From Anaeroplasmataceae bacterium (GTDB lineage Bacteria; Bacillota_I; Bacilli_A; Acholeplasmatales; Anaeroplasmataceae), in assembly GCA_029050385.1 (NCBI GenBank), contig JAIDMV010000366.1:1-5838 (forward strand): a stretch of 5,838 nt of DNA, read 5' to 3'. Below are positions 1-5,801 of the stretch, one piece after another; position 1 is the first letter of the stretch; every line of letters begins with the position of its first letter. The notes under the pieces are model-generated. The model was given only the letters and a program-made list of their open reading frames with translations. It had not been told where the DNA came from and did no database searches. A program made the translations under genes and the position numbers.

Positions 1-21
1 CTTCGGCATTGCAGTTAGTTT

Positions 22-50
22 ATTATCTCATAAAAAATTATGATTGTCAA
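22..50 (-). promoter_or_regulatory. Strong sigma-A type promoter reading out of the left edge
   Basis: On the minus strand there is a perfect -35 TTGACA (45-50), a 17-base spacer and a -10 GATAAT (22-27), which predicts a transcription start near position 15. The product lies almost entirely outside the window. The spacer holds a perfect palindrome, TCATAA-4-TTATGA (28-43), which could be an operator or chance in A/T-rich DNA. The last seven bases before the edge (7 to 1, minus strand) read GCCGAAG, as in the 5' acceptor strand of many tRNA-Leu genes. A stable RNA directly behind this promoter is therefore possible but not proven. Nothing else is evident between 51 and 140. Confidence 0.7.
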
Positions 51-141
51 CGTGATAGATTATTACTATCCTCTTGGGATTTTTTTCTTATTTCAATATG
101 CTTTTATATAAAACATATACGAATATATCATTTCAAACTTT

Positions 142-170
142 AAAAAAAAGAGGACTTTCATCCTCTTTTT
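142..170 (-). terminator. Intrinsic terminator of rnpB
   Basis: On the minus strand a perfect 10-bp stem (AAAAAGAGGA at 170-161 with TCCTCTTTTT at 154-145) closes a 6-base TGAAAG loop, and the run of T continues to 142. It begins directly after the 3' strand of the RNase P RNA P1 helix, as expected for a monocistronic rnpB gene. Because A runs flank the other side, it could also work for forward transcription. Confidence 0.92.
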
Positions 171-515
171 AGCAGTCTATAAGCCATGTTCTGTACCTAT
201 AAATAGGTGGTAACTATTTATCTGCAAATTGCTTTGCCCTTAGAATAGCTTCATTTCGCCTTCTAAGACTCCCCTACCAAAATTTGGGTTTCTAGCTTGA
301 GGGGTTTACCAACGTTTCATTTCTACATTTCTATAGAACTCGTTTCTGTGGCACATTATGGAATACACCATATCCTATAAAAGACTTAGGCTTCTTCCGC
401 CGTCATATTTCTATGCCTTAGCTTATTTATTGGCTAAGCACAAACACTACAATCATCTCAGACTGTGCTAGCATGGACTTTCCTAACCATATAGGCTCAG
501 TTACCCAACCGCCGA
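168..515 (-). ncRNA. rnpB: RNase P RNA, Bacillus (type B) class
   Basis: This is the catalytic RNA of ribonuclease P, which removes 5' leaders from pre-tRNAs together with the RnpA protein. On the minus strand the universally conserved segments appear in order: AGGAAAGTCCATGC (484-471), the GACGGC...GCCTAAGTC region (404-383), GTGCCACAG, the P15 hairpin GGTAAACCCCTC...GGTAGGGG (about 309-271), and ACAGAACATGGCTTATAG near the 3' end (194-177). The GGU at 278-276 corresponds to the L15 element that pairs with the tRNA CCA end. The order and wording of these blocks follow the Bacillus subtilis RNA closely, which points to type B rather than type A. P1 can form between GGCGGUU at the 5' end (513-507) and GACUGCU at the 3' end (177-171). 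Ends are set by the predicted transcription start and by this helix, so each may be off by a few bases. The class is certain; the exact termini are inferred. Confidence 0.97.
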
Positions 516-520
516 AGTAT

Positions 521-549
521 AGTATAGCATTATTTTTTTAACAAATCAA
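521..549 (-). promoter_or_regulatory. rnpB promoter
   Basis: On the minus strand there is a -35 TTGATT (544-549), a 17-base spacer and a -10 TATACT (521-526). The predicted start, near 513-515, coincides with the first bases of helix P1, so RNase P RNA would be made with little or no 5' leader. The -35 lies inside one arm of the inverted repeat at 544-602. Confidence 0.88.
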
Positions 550-602
550 GAAAAGAAATCTACTTTTTATATCTATATTTATCTAAACTTCTTTTCTTGA
601 TT
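544..602. repeat. Perfect 14-bp inverted repeat between the AraC-type gene and rnpB
   Basis: The left arm AATCAAGAAAAGAA (544-557) and right arm TTCTTTTCTTGATT (589-602) are exact reverse complements, separated by 31 A/T-rich bases. In minus-strand RNA this gives a 14-bp stem just downstream of the AraC-type gene, so it may serve as that gene's terminator or 3' stabilising hairpin. Only a poor T tract follows (TGTT, then A), so it is not a canonical terminator. The left arm overlaps the rnpB -35. An 11-bp core of each arm, AATCAAGAAAA, occurs again at the AraC-type gene's own promoter (1674-1684), so an operator role is the alternative. Confidence 0.75.
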
Positions 603-640
603 CCCAAGGAGGGCAAATGCTTTTATCTAGTAGATAGTGG

Positions 641-1621
641 CTATGATTTTATTTTAGTTACTGGACGAACATACTTCCAAAAACGATTAGGATCATGGAA
701 AAAATAAAATACTCTTTCTGGTGCCATATCTAAGGTATATCCTGACTTCTCATAATCAAAATTTTTCATTGCAGTTTCAATTTTCTTCTCAACATTTTGA
801 CTCTCTAATGCGATATCAAAAGGGCCATGTTCAAAAACAATATATTCCCCTTCAGCAACATCCATTATCTGCATATTTGGAGGAATTGGTCCCTTATAAT
901 TGAAAGGAAGGCGTACTCCATAGGCCTCAGCCAAAGGAATTCCCCAACTGCATATTCTTCCTTCTAAAGTATTAATCCAAGCCATTAATTGACCACTAGA
1001 GCTATTATTCTCAGCACCATTAGTATCATCTAATTTACCCTTTATGCTATCTAGAAGACCACAGATTGTCTCACAATCCTGACCAGGAATCTTGCTTTGC
1101 TTCTGCCAAAAATCCCAATATCCTATACTTGTGTAATTCCGAATATGTAAGAACTTATGAGCAGGAATATGTACAAAATAGACTTTTACATCACTTTTGC
1201 TTTCTTCCTGACTAAATTTTCCTTCTGTCAAGTAGCAATCAAAAGGTTTAATAATTGTCTGTAAAGCCACTGGAATAGGATTTTTTCTATATACACTAGG
1301 ACTAATACCATATGCTTTTTTAAATGCTCTAGTAAATGCTTCAGGTGAGGAAAATCCGTATTTTAAAGCTATATCAATGATTTTAGAGTCACCATCTCTT
1401 AATTCCTTTAAAGCAAAGGAAAGCTTTCTATAATGTAAATATTTACGAAATGTCATGCCAGAAATTTCACTGAATTTTCTAGAACTATAATATTCAGAAT
1501 ATCCTAGTTTATTAGCCAAGTGCTTCAATGTAATGAATTCTGAATCTCCTCCTATTATACAAGTATCTATAAGAGAGATTATATCTTGTGCATTTTTATA
1601 CCAATACTTTAAATCTTCCAT
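641..1621 (-). CDS. AraC-family regulator with C-terminal GyrI-like effector-binding domain (Rob-like)
   Basis: This is a 326-residue DNA-binding transcription regulator. Residues about 5-113 form the AraC/XylS double helix-turn-helix. The first helix-turn-helix is near residues 30-50 (LKHLANKLGYSEYYSSRKF) and the second near 79-101, running into the family signature (GFSSPEAFTRAF, then YGISPSVYR, 89-112). Residues about 145-326 look like a GyrI-like/effector-binding domain, with the usual ending in which a conserved tyrosine/phenylalanine stretch is followed by HDPNRFWKYVRPV (309-321). N-terminal AraC domain plus C-terminal GyrI-like domain is the order of E. coli Rob; related domains bind drugs or other hydrophobic cations. 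The ligand and targets here are unknown. I chose ATG at 1621 because AAAAAGGAG lies 6 bases upstream; a TTG at 1660 in the same frame would fall against the -10 box. The gene is monocistronic, with the pnp terminator upstream and rnpB downstream. No efflux pump or enzyme partner is visible. Autoregulation is possible because a repeated motif overlaps its -35 region. Confidence 0.9.
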   Translation of the reverse strand: MEDLKYWYKNAQDIISLIDTCIIGGDSEFITLKHLANKLGYSEYYSSRKFSEISGMTFRKYLHYRKLSFALKELRDGDSKIIDIALKYGFSSPEAFTRAFKKAYGISPSVYRKNPIPVALQTIIKPFDCYLTEGKFSQEESKSDVKVYFVHIPAHKFLHIRNYTSIGYWDFWQKQSKIPGQDCETICGLLDSIKGKLDDTNGAENNSSSGQLMAWINTLEGRICSWGIPLAEAYGVRLPFNYKGPIPPNMQIMDVAEGEYIVFEHGPFDIALESQNVEKKIETAMKNFDYEKSGYTLDMAPERVFYFFHDPNRFWKYVRPVTKIKS

Positions 1622-1627
1622 ACTATA

Positions 1628-1636
1628 CTCCTTTTT
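1628..1636 (-). promoter_or_regulatory. Ribosome binding site that fixes the AraC-type gene's start
   Basis: AAAAAGGAG on the minus strand ends 6 bases before ATG 1621-1619. This favours a 326-residue protein over a 339-residue one starting at TTG 1660, which has no comparable site and lies upstream of the predicted transcription start. Confidence 0.85.
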
Positions 1637-1651
1637 ATGTTTGTTACCTAT

Positions 1652-1684
1652 ATTATACAAAGACTAAATTCTATTTTCTTGATT
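1652..1684 (-). promoter_or_regulatory. Probable promoter of the AraC-type gene, with a repeat motif at -35
   Basis: A perfect -10 TATAAT lies at 1652-1657 (minus strand), predicting a start near 1645 and a leader of about 24 bases. The -35 position (1675-1680, AAGAAA) is poor, as is common for promoters that need an activator. The sequence AATCAAGAAAA (1684-1674) covers it and also forms both arms of the inverted repeat at 544-602. A regulator site here is an inference. Confidence 0.6.
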
Positions 1685-1714
1685 TTAATTGCTATGAAAA
1701 GAAATACCATCTAG

Positions 1715-1747
1715 ATTAAAAAAGGTATCCTCATATAAAGGATACCT
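1715..1747 (-). terminator. Intrinsic terminator of pnp
   Basis: On the minus strand a perfect 9-bp stem, AGGTATCCT (1747-1739) with AGGATACCT (1731-1723), has a 7-base loop and is followed by a T run to about 1718. It starts 16 bases after the pnp stop codon and separates pnp from the AraC-type gene. Confidence 0.95.
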
Positions 1748-1763
1748 CATTTTGTTTTAGAAA

Positions 1764-3929
1764 TTATTGTTCTTGCTTCTTTTCATTTCTTTTTTGAGCA
1801 TCTCTTAATGCATCCTTACGAGATAGGTCAATTTGACCCTTTTCGTTAACACCAATGCACTTCACGATGATTTCATCATTTAAGGATACAACATCTTCAG
1901 GCTTTTCAACTCTTTCTAAGGCTAATTTAGAAATATGACATAAGCCTTCTGCACCTTCCCAAAGCTCAACAAATACACCATATTTTTCGATTCTAGTTAC
2001 TCTACCAGTATAGATAGCACCTACTTCTGCTTCACGTACGGAATCTAAAATGTATTGTAAACAAGCCTTAGCAGTGTCCATATTTTCATGCATAACATAT
2101 AATCTACCATCTTGTTCTAGATCAATCTTAACATTATCAAAACGCTCGATAGTTGCGTTGATAGTCTTACCACCAGCACCGATAACATCCTTAATCTTAT
2201 CTGGATTGATCTTAGCTGTAACAACCTTAGGAGCATATTGTGATAATTCAGGACGTACCTCAGAAATTGTTGTAGCCATATGGTCTAAGATCTCTAAACG
2301 GCCTTGTTTAGCCTGATATAATGCTTCTCTTAAGATTTCATAGGTGATACCTTTAATCTTAATATCCATTTGAAGTGCTGTGATACCATCACGAGTACCT
2401 GCAACCTTGAAGTCCATATCTCCTAAATGGTCTTCTAAACCCTGAATATCTGTTAAAATGGTATAGTCATCACCATAGGTGATTAATCCCATAGCAATAC
2501 CTGCAACAGGAGCCTTAATAGGTACACCTGCAGCCATTAAAGCTAGAGTTCCTGAACAAATAGTAGCTTGTGAAGAAGATCCATTTGATTCAAGAATTTC
2601 AGATACTACACGAATTGTGTATGGGAACTCATCTTCACTAGGAATTACATAGGATAAAGCACGCTCACCTAAGGCACCATGACCAATTTCACGACGTCCT
2701 GGAGCACCATAACGACCAGTTTCACCTACTGAAAATTGAGGGAAGTTATAGTGTAGCATGAATCTCTTATTAGATTCTTCTCCTAATCCATCAATAATCT
2801 GGCTATCTACTAAAGAGCCTAAAGTAACAGTACCTAAGCTCTGAGTTTGTCCACGAGTAAATAATGCAGAACCATGAACACGTGGTAATACATCAATTCT
2901 ACTAGAAAGTGGACGAATTTCATCTACCTTACGGCCATCTGGACGTATTTTATCAACAGAGATTAAACGACGTACTTCAGTATGTAAAATGTCATCTAAA
3001 GTGTATTGTACATGGCGTAGATATTGTTGTTTTTCTTCAGTATCAATAACCTTAATGCCTTCAATTTCTTTAATAAATACCTTTTCATCAAAGTGAGCAA
3101 GAGTTTCAGCATTAATAGCATCAATTGCTGCATAACGCTCAAGCTTATCCTCAATACGAATTGCCTCTACTAGACGCTTTTCTGCATAAGCCTTAACCTC
3201 AGCCATAATATCCTTATTGACTTCAAATAGCTCTACTTCTACCTTTTCCTTACCACAAGCTGCAACGATTTCCTTCTCAAAATCGCATAGCTTTTGGATT
3301 TCAGCATGACCAAACTTTAAAGCCTCCCACATATCATCTTCACTTACAAAGCGAGCTCCCGCCTCAACCATGTTGATTGCAGTATGTGTACCAGCTACTG
3401 TTAAGTTAATCTCTGATTTTTCAAGCTCATCAGGAGTTGGGTTAATGATTAGCTTTCCATCTACCTTACCTACAACAACACCTGCAATAGGTCCTTCAAA
3501 TGGAATATCTGAAATCATTAATGCGATAGATGATCCTAGCATTGCAGCCATAGCGGTTGTACAATCTGGATCACTGGATAATACTGTATTTACAACCTGT
3601 ACCTCATTTCTAAACCCCTCAGCAAATAAAGGTCTAATAGGACGGTCAATTAAACGTGAAACTAATGTTTCATGCTCAGAAGGTCTACCTTCTCTTCTTA
3701 AAAATCCACCTGGAATCTTTCCAGCTGCATATAATTTTTCTTGGTATAATACCATTAATGGGAAAAAGTCTGCGGTTGATGCTACATTATTAGAACAAAC
3801 TGCTGATAAAACCGTACTTCCTCCATAGGTAACCATACAAGCACCATTTGCCTGTTTAGCAACCTCTCCGATTTCTACTACAAGTGGACGTCCTGCCCAA
3901 TTGTACTCGAAGCGTTTTACTTCACTCAT
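1764..3929 (-). CDS. pnp: Polyribonucleotide nucleotidyltransferase (PNPase)
   Basis: PNPase degrades RNA from the 3' end by phosphorolysis, releasing nucleoside diphosphates, and is a cytoplasmic homotrimer active in mRNA turnover. At 721 residues it is full length for the family. The first RNase PH-like core (about 10-230) carries GKIPGGFLRREGRPSEHET (70-88) and SRLIDRPIRPLF (91-102). An all-alpha linker follows (about 240-315). The second, catalytic core (about 325-550) has RPDGR (329-333), GETGRYGAPGRREIGHGAL (402-420), the serine-rich phosphate-binding SSSQATICSG (451-460) and EDHLGDMDFKVAGT (499-512), in which D500 and D506 match the catalytic aspartates. A KH domain (about 567-628, GxxG loop GAGG 584-587) and an S1 domain (about 636-705, GRVTRIEKYGVFVEL) bind RNA. 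The C-terminal tail is short and charged. ATG 3929 follows AAGGAG with 8 bases between. The gene has its own promoter and terminator although it follows rpsO. No key residue is missing. Confidence 0.99.
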   Translation of the reverse strand: MSEVKRFEYNWAGRPLVVEIGEVAKQANGACMVTYGGSTVLSAVCSNNVASTADFFPLMVLYQEKLYAAGKIPGGFLRREGRPSEHETLVSRLIDRPIRPLFAEGFRNEVQVVNTVLSSDPDCTTAMAAMLGSSIALMISDIPFEGPIAGVVVGKVDGKLIINPTPDELEKSEINLTVAGTHTAINMVEAGARFVSEDDMWEALKFGHAEIQKLCDFEKEIVAACGKEKVEVELFEVNKDIMAEVKAYAEKRLVEAIRIEDKLERYAAIDAINAETLAHFDEKVFIKEIEGIKVIDTEEKQQYLRHVQYTLDDILHTEVRRLISVDKIRPDGRKVDEIRPLSSRIDVLPRVHGSALFTRGQTQSLGTVTLGSLVDSQIIDGLGEESNKRFMLHYNFPQFSVGETGRYGAPGRREIGHGALGERALSYVIPSEDEFPYTIRVVSEILESNGSSSQATICSGTLALMAAGVPIKAPVAGIAMGLITYGDDYTILTDIQGLEDHLGDMDFKVAGTRDGITALQMDIKIKGITYEILREALYQAKQGRLEILDHMATTISEVRPELSQYAPKVVTAKINPDKIKDVIGAGGKTINATIERFDNVKIDLEQDGRLYVMHENMDTAKACLQYILDSVREAEVGAIYTGRVTRIEKYGVFVELWEGAEGLCHISKLALERVEKPEDVVSLNDEIIVKCIGVNEKGQIDLSRKDALRDAQKRNEKKQEQ

Positions 3930-3976
3930 TTTAATTTCTCCTTAAAATTCTTTCTTTTTTTATTCATAACAGAAAT

Positions 3977-4005
3977 ATTATAACATAAAATCCACTAAAA
4001 TAAAC
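3977..4005 (-). promoter_or_regulatory. pnp promoter with extended -10
   Basis: The minus strand reads TGTTATAAT (3985-3977), an extended -10 (TGn plus a perfect TATAAT). The -35 is weak: GTTTAT at 4000-4005 with a 17-base spacer, or TTGTTT at 4002-4007 with 19. An extended -10 commonly compensates for this. The predicted start near 3970 leaves a leader of about 40 bases before ATG 3929, in which I see no convincing hairpin. Confidence 0.7.
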
Positions 4006-4006
4006 A

Positions 4007-4045
4007 AAAAATGTGTAAAATTTAGTTTCTATATCTCACATTTTT
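4007..4045. repeat. 9-bp inverted repeat upstream of the pnp promoter
   Basis: AAAAATGTG (4007-4015) and CACATTTTT (4037-4045) are perfect reverse complements around a 21-base loop. On minus-strand RNA reading through from rpsO, the stem is followed by a T-rich run (TTGTTTATTTT), so it could act as a weak second terminator. As DNA it sits directly upstream of the pnp -35 and could be an operator. The stem is mostly A/T, so chance is a real possibility. Confidence 0.4.
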
Positions 4046-4057
4046 AGAATATAAACC

Positions 4058-4091
4058 TAAAACAAAAGAAAAAGGCACTATGATAGTACCT
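4058..4091 (-). terminator. Intrinsic terminator of rpsO
   Basis: On the minus strand AGGTACTA (4091-4084) pairs with TAGTGCCT (4080-4073) over 8 bp with one G-U pair and a 3-base loop. TTTTTCTTTTGTTTT-like sequence follows. It starts two bases after the rpsO stop codon, so rpsO transcripts should mostly end before pnp. Confidence 0.9.
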
Positions 4092-4093
4092 AA

Positions 4094-4360
4094 TTAACGA
4101 CGTAAGCCTAGCTTCTTGATAAGCTCTTCATATGTTTTTAAGTCTTTTTTCTTTAAATAATCTAATAAAGCTCTTCTTTGACCAATCTTACACATTAAAC
4201 CACGTTTAGAATGAAAATCATGAATATGCTTTTCAAAATGTACGTTTAATAGATTGATTTCTTCAGTTAAGATTGCAATTTGAACCTGTGTTGAACCAGT
4301 ATCTTGTGCATTCTTACCATAAGTCTTTACTAATTCTGCTTTTCTTTCCTTAGTTAACAT
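4094..4360 (-). CDS. rpsO: 30S ribosomal protein S15
   Basis: S15 is a primary binder of the central domain of 16S rRNA, needed early in assembly of the 30S platform, and it contributes to a bridge with the 50S subunit. At 88 residues it has the usual length. The family core is present in order: DTGSTQVQIAILT (20-32), then the helix with H41, H45 and D48, HSKRGLMCKIGQRRALLDYL (50-69) and the basic end KKLGLRR (82-88). DTGS, H41, D48 and S51 match the residues that contact rRNA in the family. ATG 4360 is preceded by AAAGGAGG with 10 intervening bases, a slightly long spacing. The gene has its own strong promoter and terminator, so it can be expressed alone although it lies in the truB-ribF-rpsO-pnp order. 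The leader suggests translational feedback by S15. Confidence 0.99.
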   Translation of the reverse strand: MLTKERKAELVKTYGKNAQDTGSTQVQIAILTEEINLLNVHFEKHIHDFHSKRGLMCKIGQRRALLDYLKKKDLKTYEELIKKLGLRR

Positions 4361-4440
4361 AAGTTTTTTTCCTCCTTTATAAATTTACGCGAATATCCTA
4401 GTATAGGAATGAGGAATTCCATATACAAAGAAATCGACCT
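4361..4440 (-). promoter_or_regulatory. rpsO leader with predicted SD-sequestering structure (candidate S15 autoregulatory element)
   Basis: The leader of about 80 nt contains a hairpin on the minus strand: TATA-bulged T-GGAAT (4425-4416) pairs with ATTCCTATA (4410-4402) around the loop TCCTC. The sequence UUCCUC at 4416-4411, made of that loop plus the last stem base, is fully complementary to GAGGAA (4374-4369) inside the Shine-Dalgarno region AAAGGAGG (4378-4371). This would form a pseudoknot or an alternative helix that blocks ribosome entry. A competing hairpin, TCCTA-TAC-TAGGA, overlaps the 3' arm (about 4407-4395). S15 controls its own mRNA in several phyla through unrelated leader structures, including a pseudoknot in E. 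coli. That this leader does so is inference. Confidence 0.55.
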
Positions 4441-4445
4441 TTATA

Positions 4446-4474
4446 ATTATAACAAAATATAAAACTATTTTCAA
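4446..4474 (-). promoter_or_regulatory. rpsO promoter
   Basis: On the minus strand there is a -35 TTGAAA (4469-4474), a 17-base spacer and a perfect -10 TATAAT (4446-4451), placed 11 bases after the ribF stop. The predicted start is near 4439-4440. This allows rpsO expression independently of the truB-ribF transcript. Confidence 0.9.
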
Positions 4475-4485
4475 GAATAAATCTA

Positions 4486-5397
4486 TTATTTTGTAAAATT
4501 CATATCTGCGGAAAGTAAATAACACTTCTTTCTATCTGCCTCTAACTGAGAAATCAGAGCCTCTTTAGAAGGAAATGCTGACTCATCCCTAATCTTTTCA
4601 TGGAAAAACACTTCTATTTGGGAATCATAGATATCCGCATCTAATCCAAAAATATTCACTTCTAATCTTCTAATAAAAGAATAATTAAATGTAGGATTAT
4701 TCCCAATATTACACATTCCATAATATAAAACATGATCTATTTCTACAGTCACAAAATACACGCCATTGGCTGGTAAAAAATAGTTTTTATAATCTACATT
4801 CGCGGTAGGAAAGCCTATCAAACGACCATTTTGCGTACCATAATTTACTTTACCACGAATAGAAAAAGTTCTTCCCAGCATACGGTTTACCTTAGAAACC
4901 TCACCTAAGGATAATAATTCTCTTATATAGGTCGAAGATACACGCACATCATCAAATATGAATTTTTTCACCTCATAAAACTCAAATTCCTTATCTAAAT
5001 CAATGATTGTTCCTTCTGCTTTTCTACCAAAGGTGAAATCATAACCACAAACACAAGATTTAATATTCAAACGCTTCATCCAAAGGATAAAGCTTTCTTT
5101 GCTTATCTTTGCAATATCATCATTAAATTCTATAATAATTAAATAATCGATTCCCATATGAGCTAGAATATCTGCCTTATGCTCAATCGGAGTGATGAGC
5201 TTATAATCAGGAATTTTCTTTAAAAATACAGATGGATGAGGATAAAAGGTCAACACTGCAGACTTATATCCATGTCTTTTGCATTCTGCTATTAACTTTT
5301 GATGTCCCAAATGTACGCCATCAAAGTTCCCAATTGCAGCACAAAGAGGCTCTGTGATGAGCTCATGATCATTATCTTTTATATGTATTGTTTTCAT
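4486..5397 (-). CDS. ribF: Bifunctional riboflavin kinase / FMN adenylyltransferase (FAD synthetase)
   Basis: RibF makes FMN from riboflavin and ATP, then FAD from FMN and ATP, in the cytoplasm. The 303-residue length is normal. The N-terminal nucleotidyltransferase domain (about 15-165) shows GNFDGVHLGHQ (23-33) with the HxGH-type ATP-binding motif, FYPHP (51-55), CGYDFTFGRKAEG (117-129) and SSTYIRE (154-160). The C-terminal riboflavin kinase domain (about 178-300) has GKVNYGTQNGRLIGFPTANV (182-201) including the PTAN motif that binds Mg-ATP, NGVYFV (211-216), GMCNIGNNPTF (227-237) and LEVNIF (245-250) with the likely catalytic glutamate E246. ATG 5397 is preceded by GAGGTG with a 7-base gap, and this ribosome site overlaps the truB stop codon, so ribF is probably co-transcribed and translationally coupled with truB. 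I see no FMN riboswitch in the 11-base gap. Confidence 0.98.
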   Translation of the reverse strand: MKTIHIKDNDHELITEPLCAAIGNFDGVHLGHQKLIAECKRHGYKSAVLTFYPHPSVFLKKIPDYKLITPIEHKADILAHMGIDYLIIIEFNDDIAKISKESFILWMKRLNIKSCVCGYDFTFGRKAEGTIIDLDKEFEFYEVKKFIFDDVRVSSTYIRELLSLGEVSKVNRMLGRTFSIRGKVNYGTQNGRLIGFPTANVDYKNYFLPANGVYFVTVEIDHVLYYGMCNIGNNPTFNYSFIRRLEVNIFGLDADIYDSQIEVFFHEKIRDESAFPSKEALISQLEADRKKCYLLSADMNFTK

Positions 5398-5408
5398 AAC
5401 AAAACACC

Positions 5409-5801
5409 TCAGTTTTCTTTAAATATTACGACAGGTTTGTATCTATTTTCTCCAACAACTTCATATATACTTATTATAGCACCATTATGCGTAATGTAAA
5501 ATGGTTCTTTTGTTTTAATTTGTCTTTCATCTAGCATAACACCATTTTTCACAAGCTTTGCAATATAGTCATTTACCTCTAAATAGGAAAATTCAGAGAA
5601 AATAGATTCAATGCTATATAAGTTTTCTTCTCTTAAATTTTCTAAAGCCACAGCCTTCTCTATACAAAAACGACCACTTTTTAATCTTCTTAAATCTCTT
5701 AAGATTGCACACCCACCTAAAGCTTGTCCTAAATCTCTTGCAAAAGAGCGAACATAAAAGCCTTTAGAACACAAAATACGGACATCTACTTCTAGATGCA
5801 T
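5409..5801 (-). CDS. truB: tRNA pseudouridine(55) synthase TruB, C-terminal part only; frame broken at its 5' end
   Basis: TruB converts U55 in the T loop of tRNAs to pseudouridine. The open frame covers 130 residues and matches the back half of the family. It has LCSKGFYVRSFARDLG (10-25, the conserved CSKG(T/F)Y(V/I)R block), LRRLKSGRF (37-45), then the variable C-terminal region. TruB proteins are usually about 290-310 residues, and the catalytic aspartate with its GxLDP motif belongs in the missing N-terminal half beyond the right edge. The ATG at 5801 is unlikely to be a true start. It lies in mid-domain, has no AAGGAGG-like site, and is directly preceded by in-frame TAA (5804-5802), with further in-frame TAA and TAG before the edge. 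The upstream 37 bases fit a TruB-like continuation only in another frame, which suggests a 1-2 base indel, either a sequencing error or a real mutation. The stop TGA overlaps the ribF ribosome site. Family identity is secure; intactness is not. Confidence 0.88.
   Translation of the reverse strand: MHLEVDVRILCSKGFYVRSFARDLGQALGGCAILRDLRRLKSGRFCIEKAVALENLREENLYSIESIFSEFSYLEVNDYIAKLVKNGVMLDERQIKTKEPFYITHNGAIISIYEVVGENRYKPVVIFKEN

Noticed and set aside
54..70. Small inverted repeat GATAG-7-CTATC upstream of the leftmost promoter
   Set aside because: Five A/T-rich base pairs are expected by chance in DNA of this composition.
68..87. Forward terminator-like sequence, ATCC-TCTTG-GGAT followed by seven T
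   Set aside because: The stem has only 4 bp, and no forward-strand gene is present to terminate.
606..637. Forward-strand AAGGAGGG followed by ATG and a 6-codon frame (MLLSSR)
   Set aside because: The spacing from the SD is very short, the frame is tiny, there is no forward promoter, and it lies at the 3' end of a minus-strand gene; probably chance.
721..903. Short plus-strand open frame inside the AraC-type gene
   Set aside because: It is antisense to the conserved effector domain, with no promoter or ribosome site.
1622..1660. Longer form of the AraC-type protein starting at TTG 1660
   Set aside because: The TTG abuts the TATAAT box and lies upstream of the predicted transcript start; AAAAAGGAG sits correctly before ATG 1621.
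2050..2316. Open frame on the plus strand inside pnp
   Set aside because: It lies antisense to the KH/catalytic region of a fully conserved pnp, and the translation has no recognisable domain.
3370..3828. 152-codon open frame on the plus strand inside pnp
   Set aside because: It is a complementary-strand shadow of the conserved PNPase N-terminal core, with no ribosome site and low-complexity content.
5299..5499. Short plus-strand open frame across the ribF/truB junction
   Set aside because: It is antisense to two recognised genes and shows no initiation signals or family resemblance.
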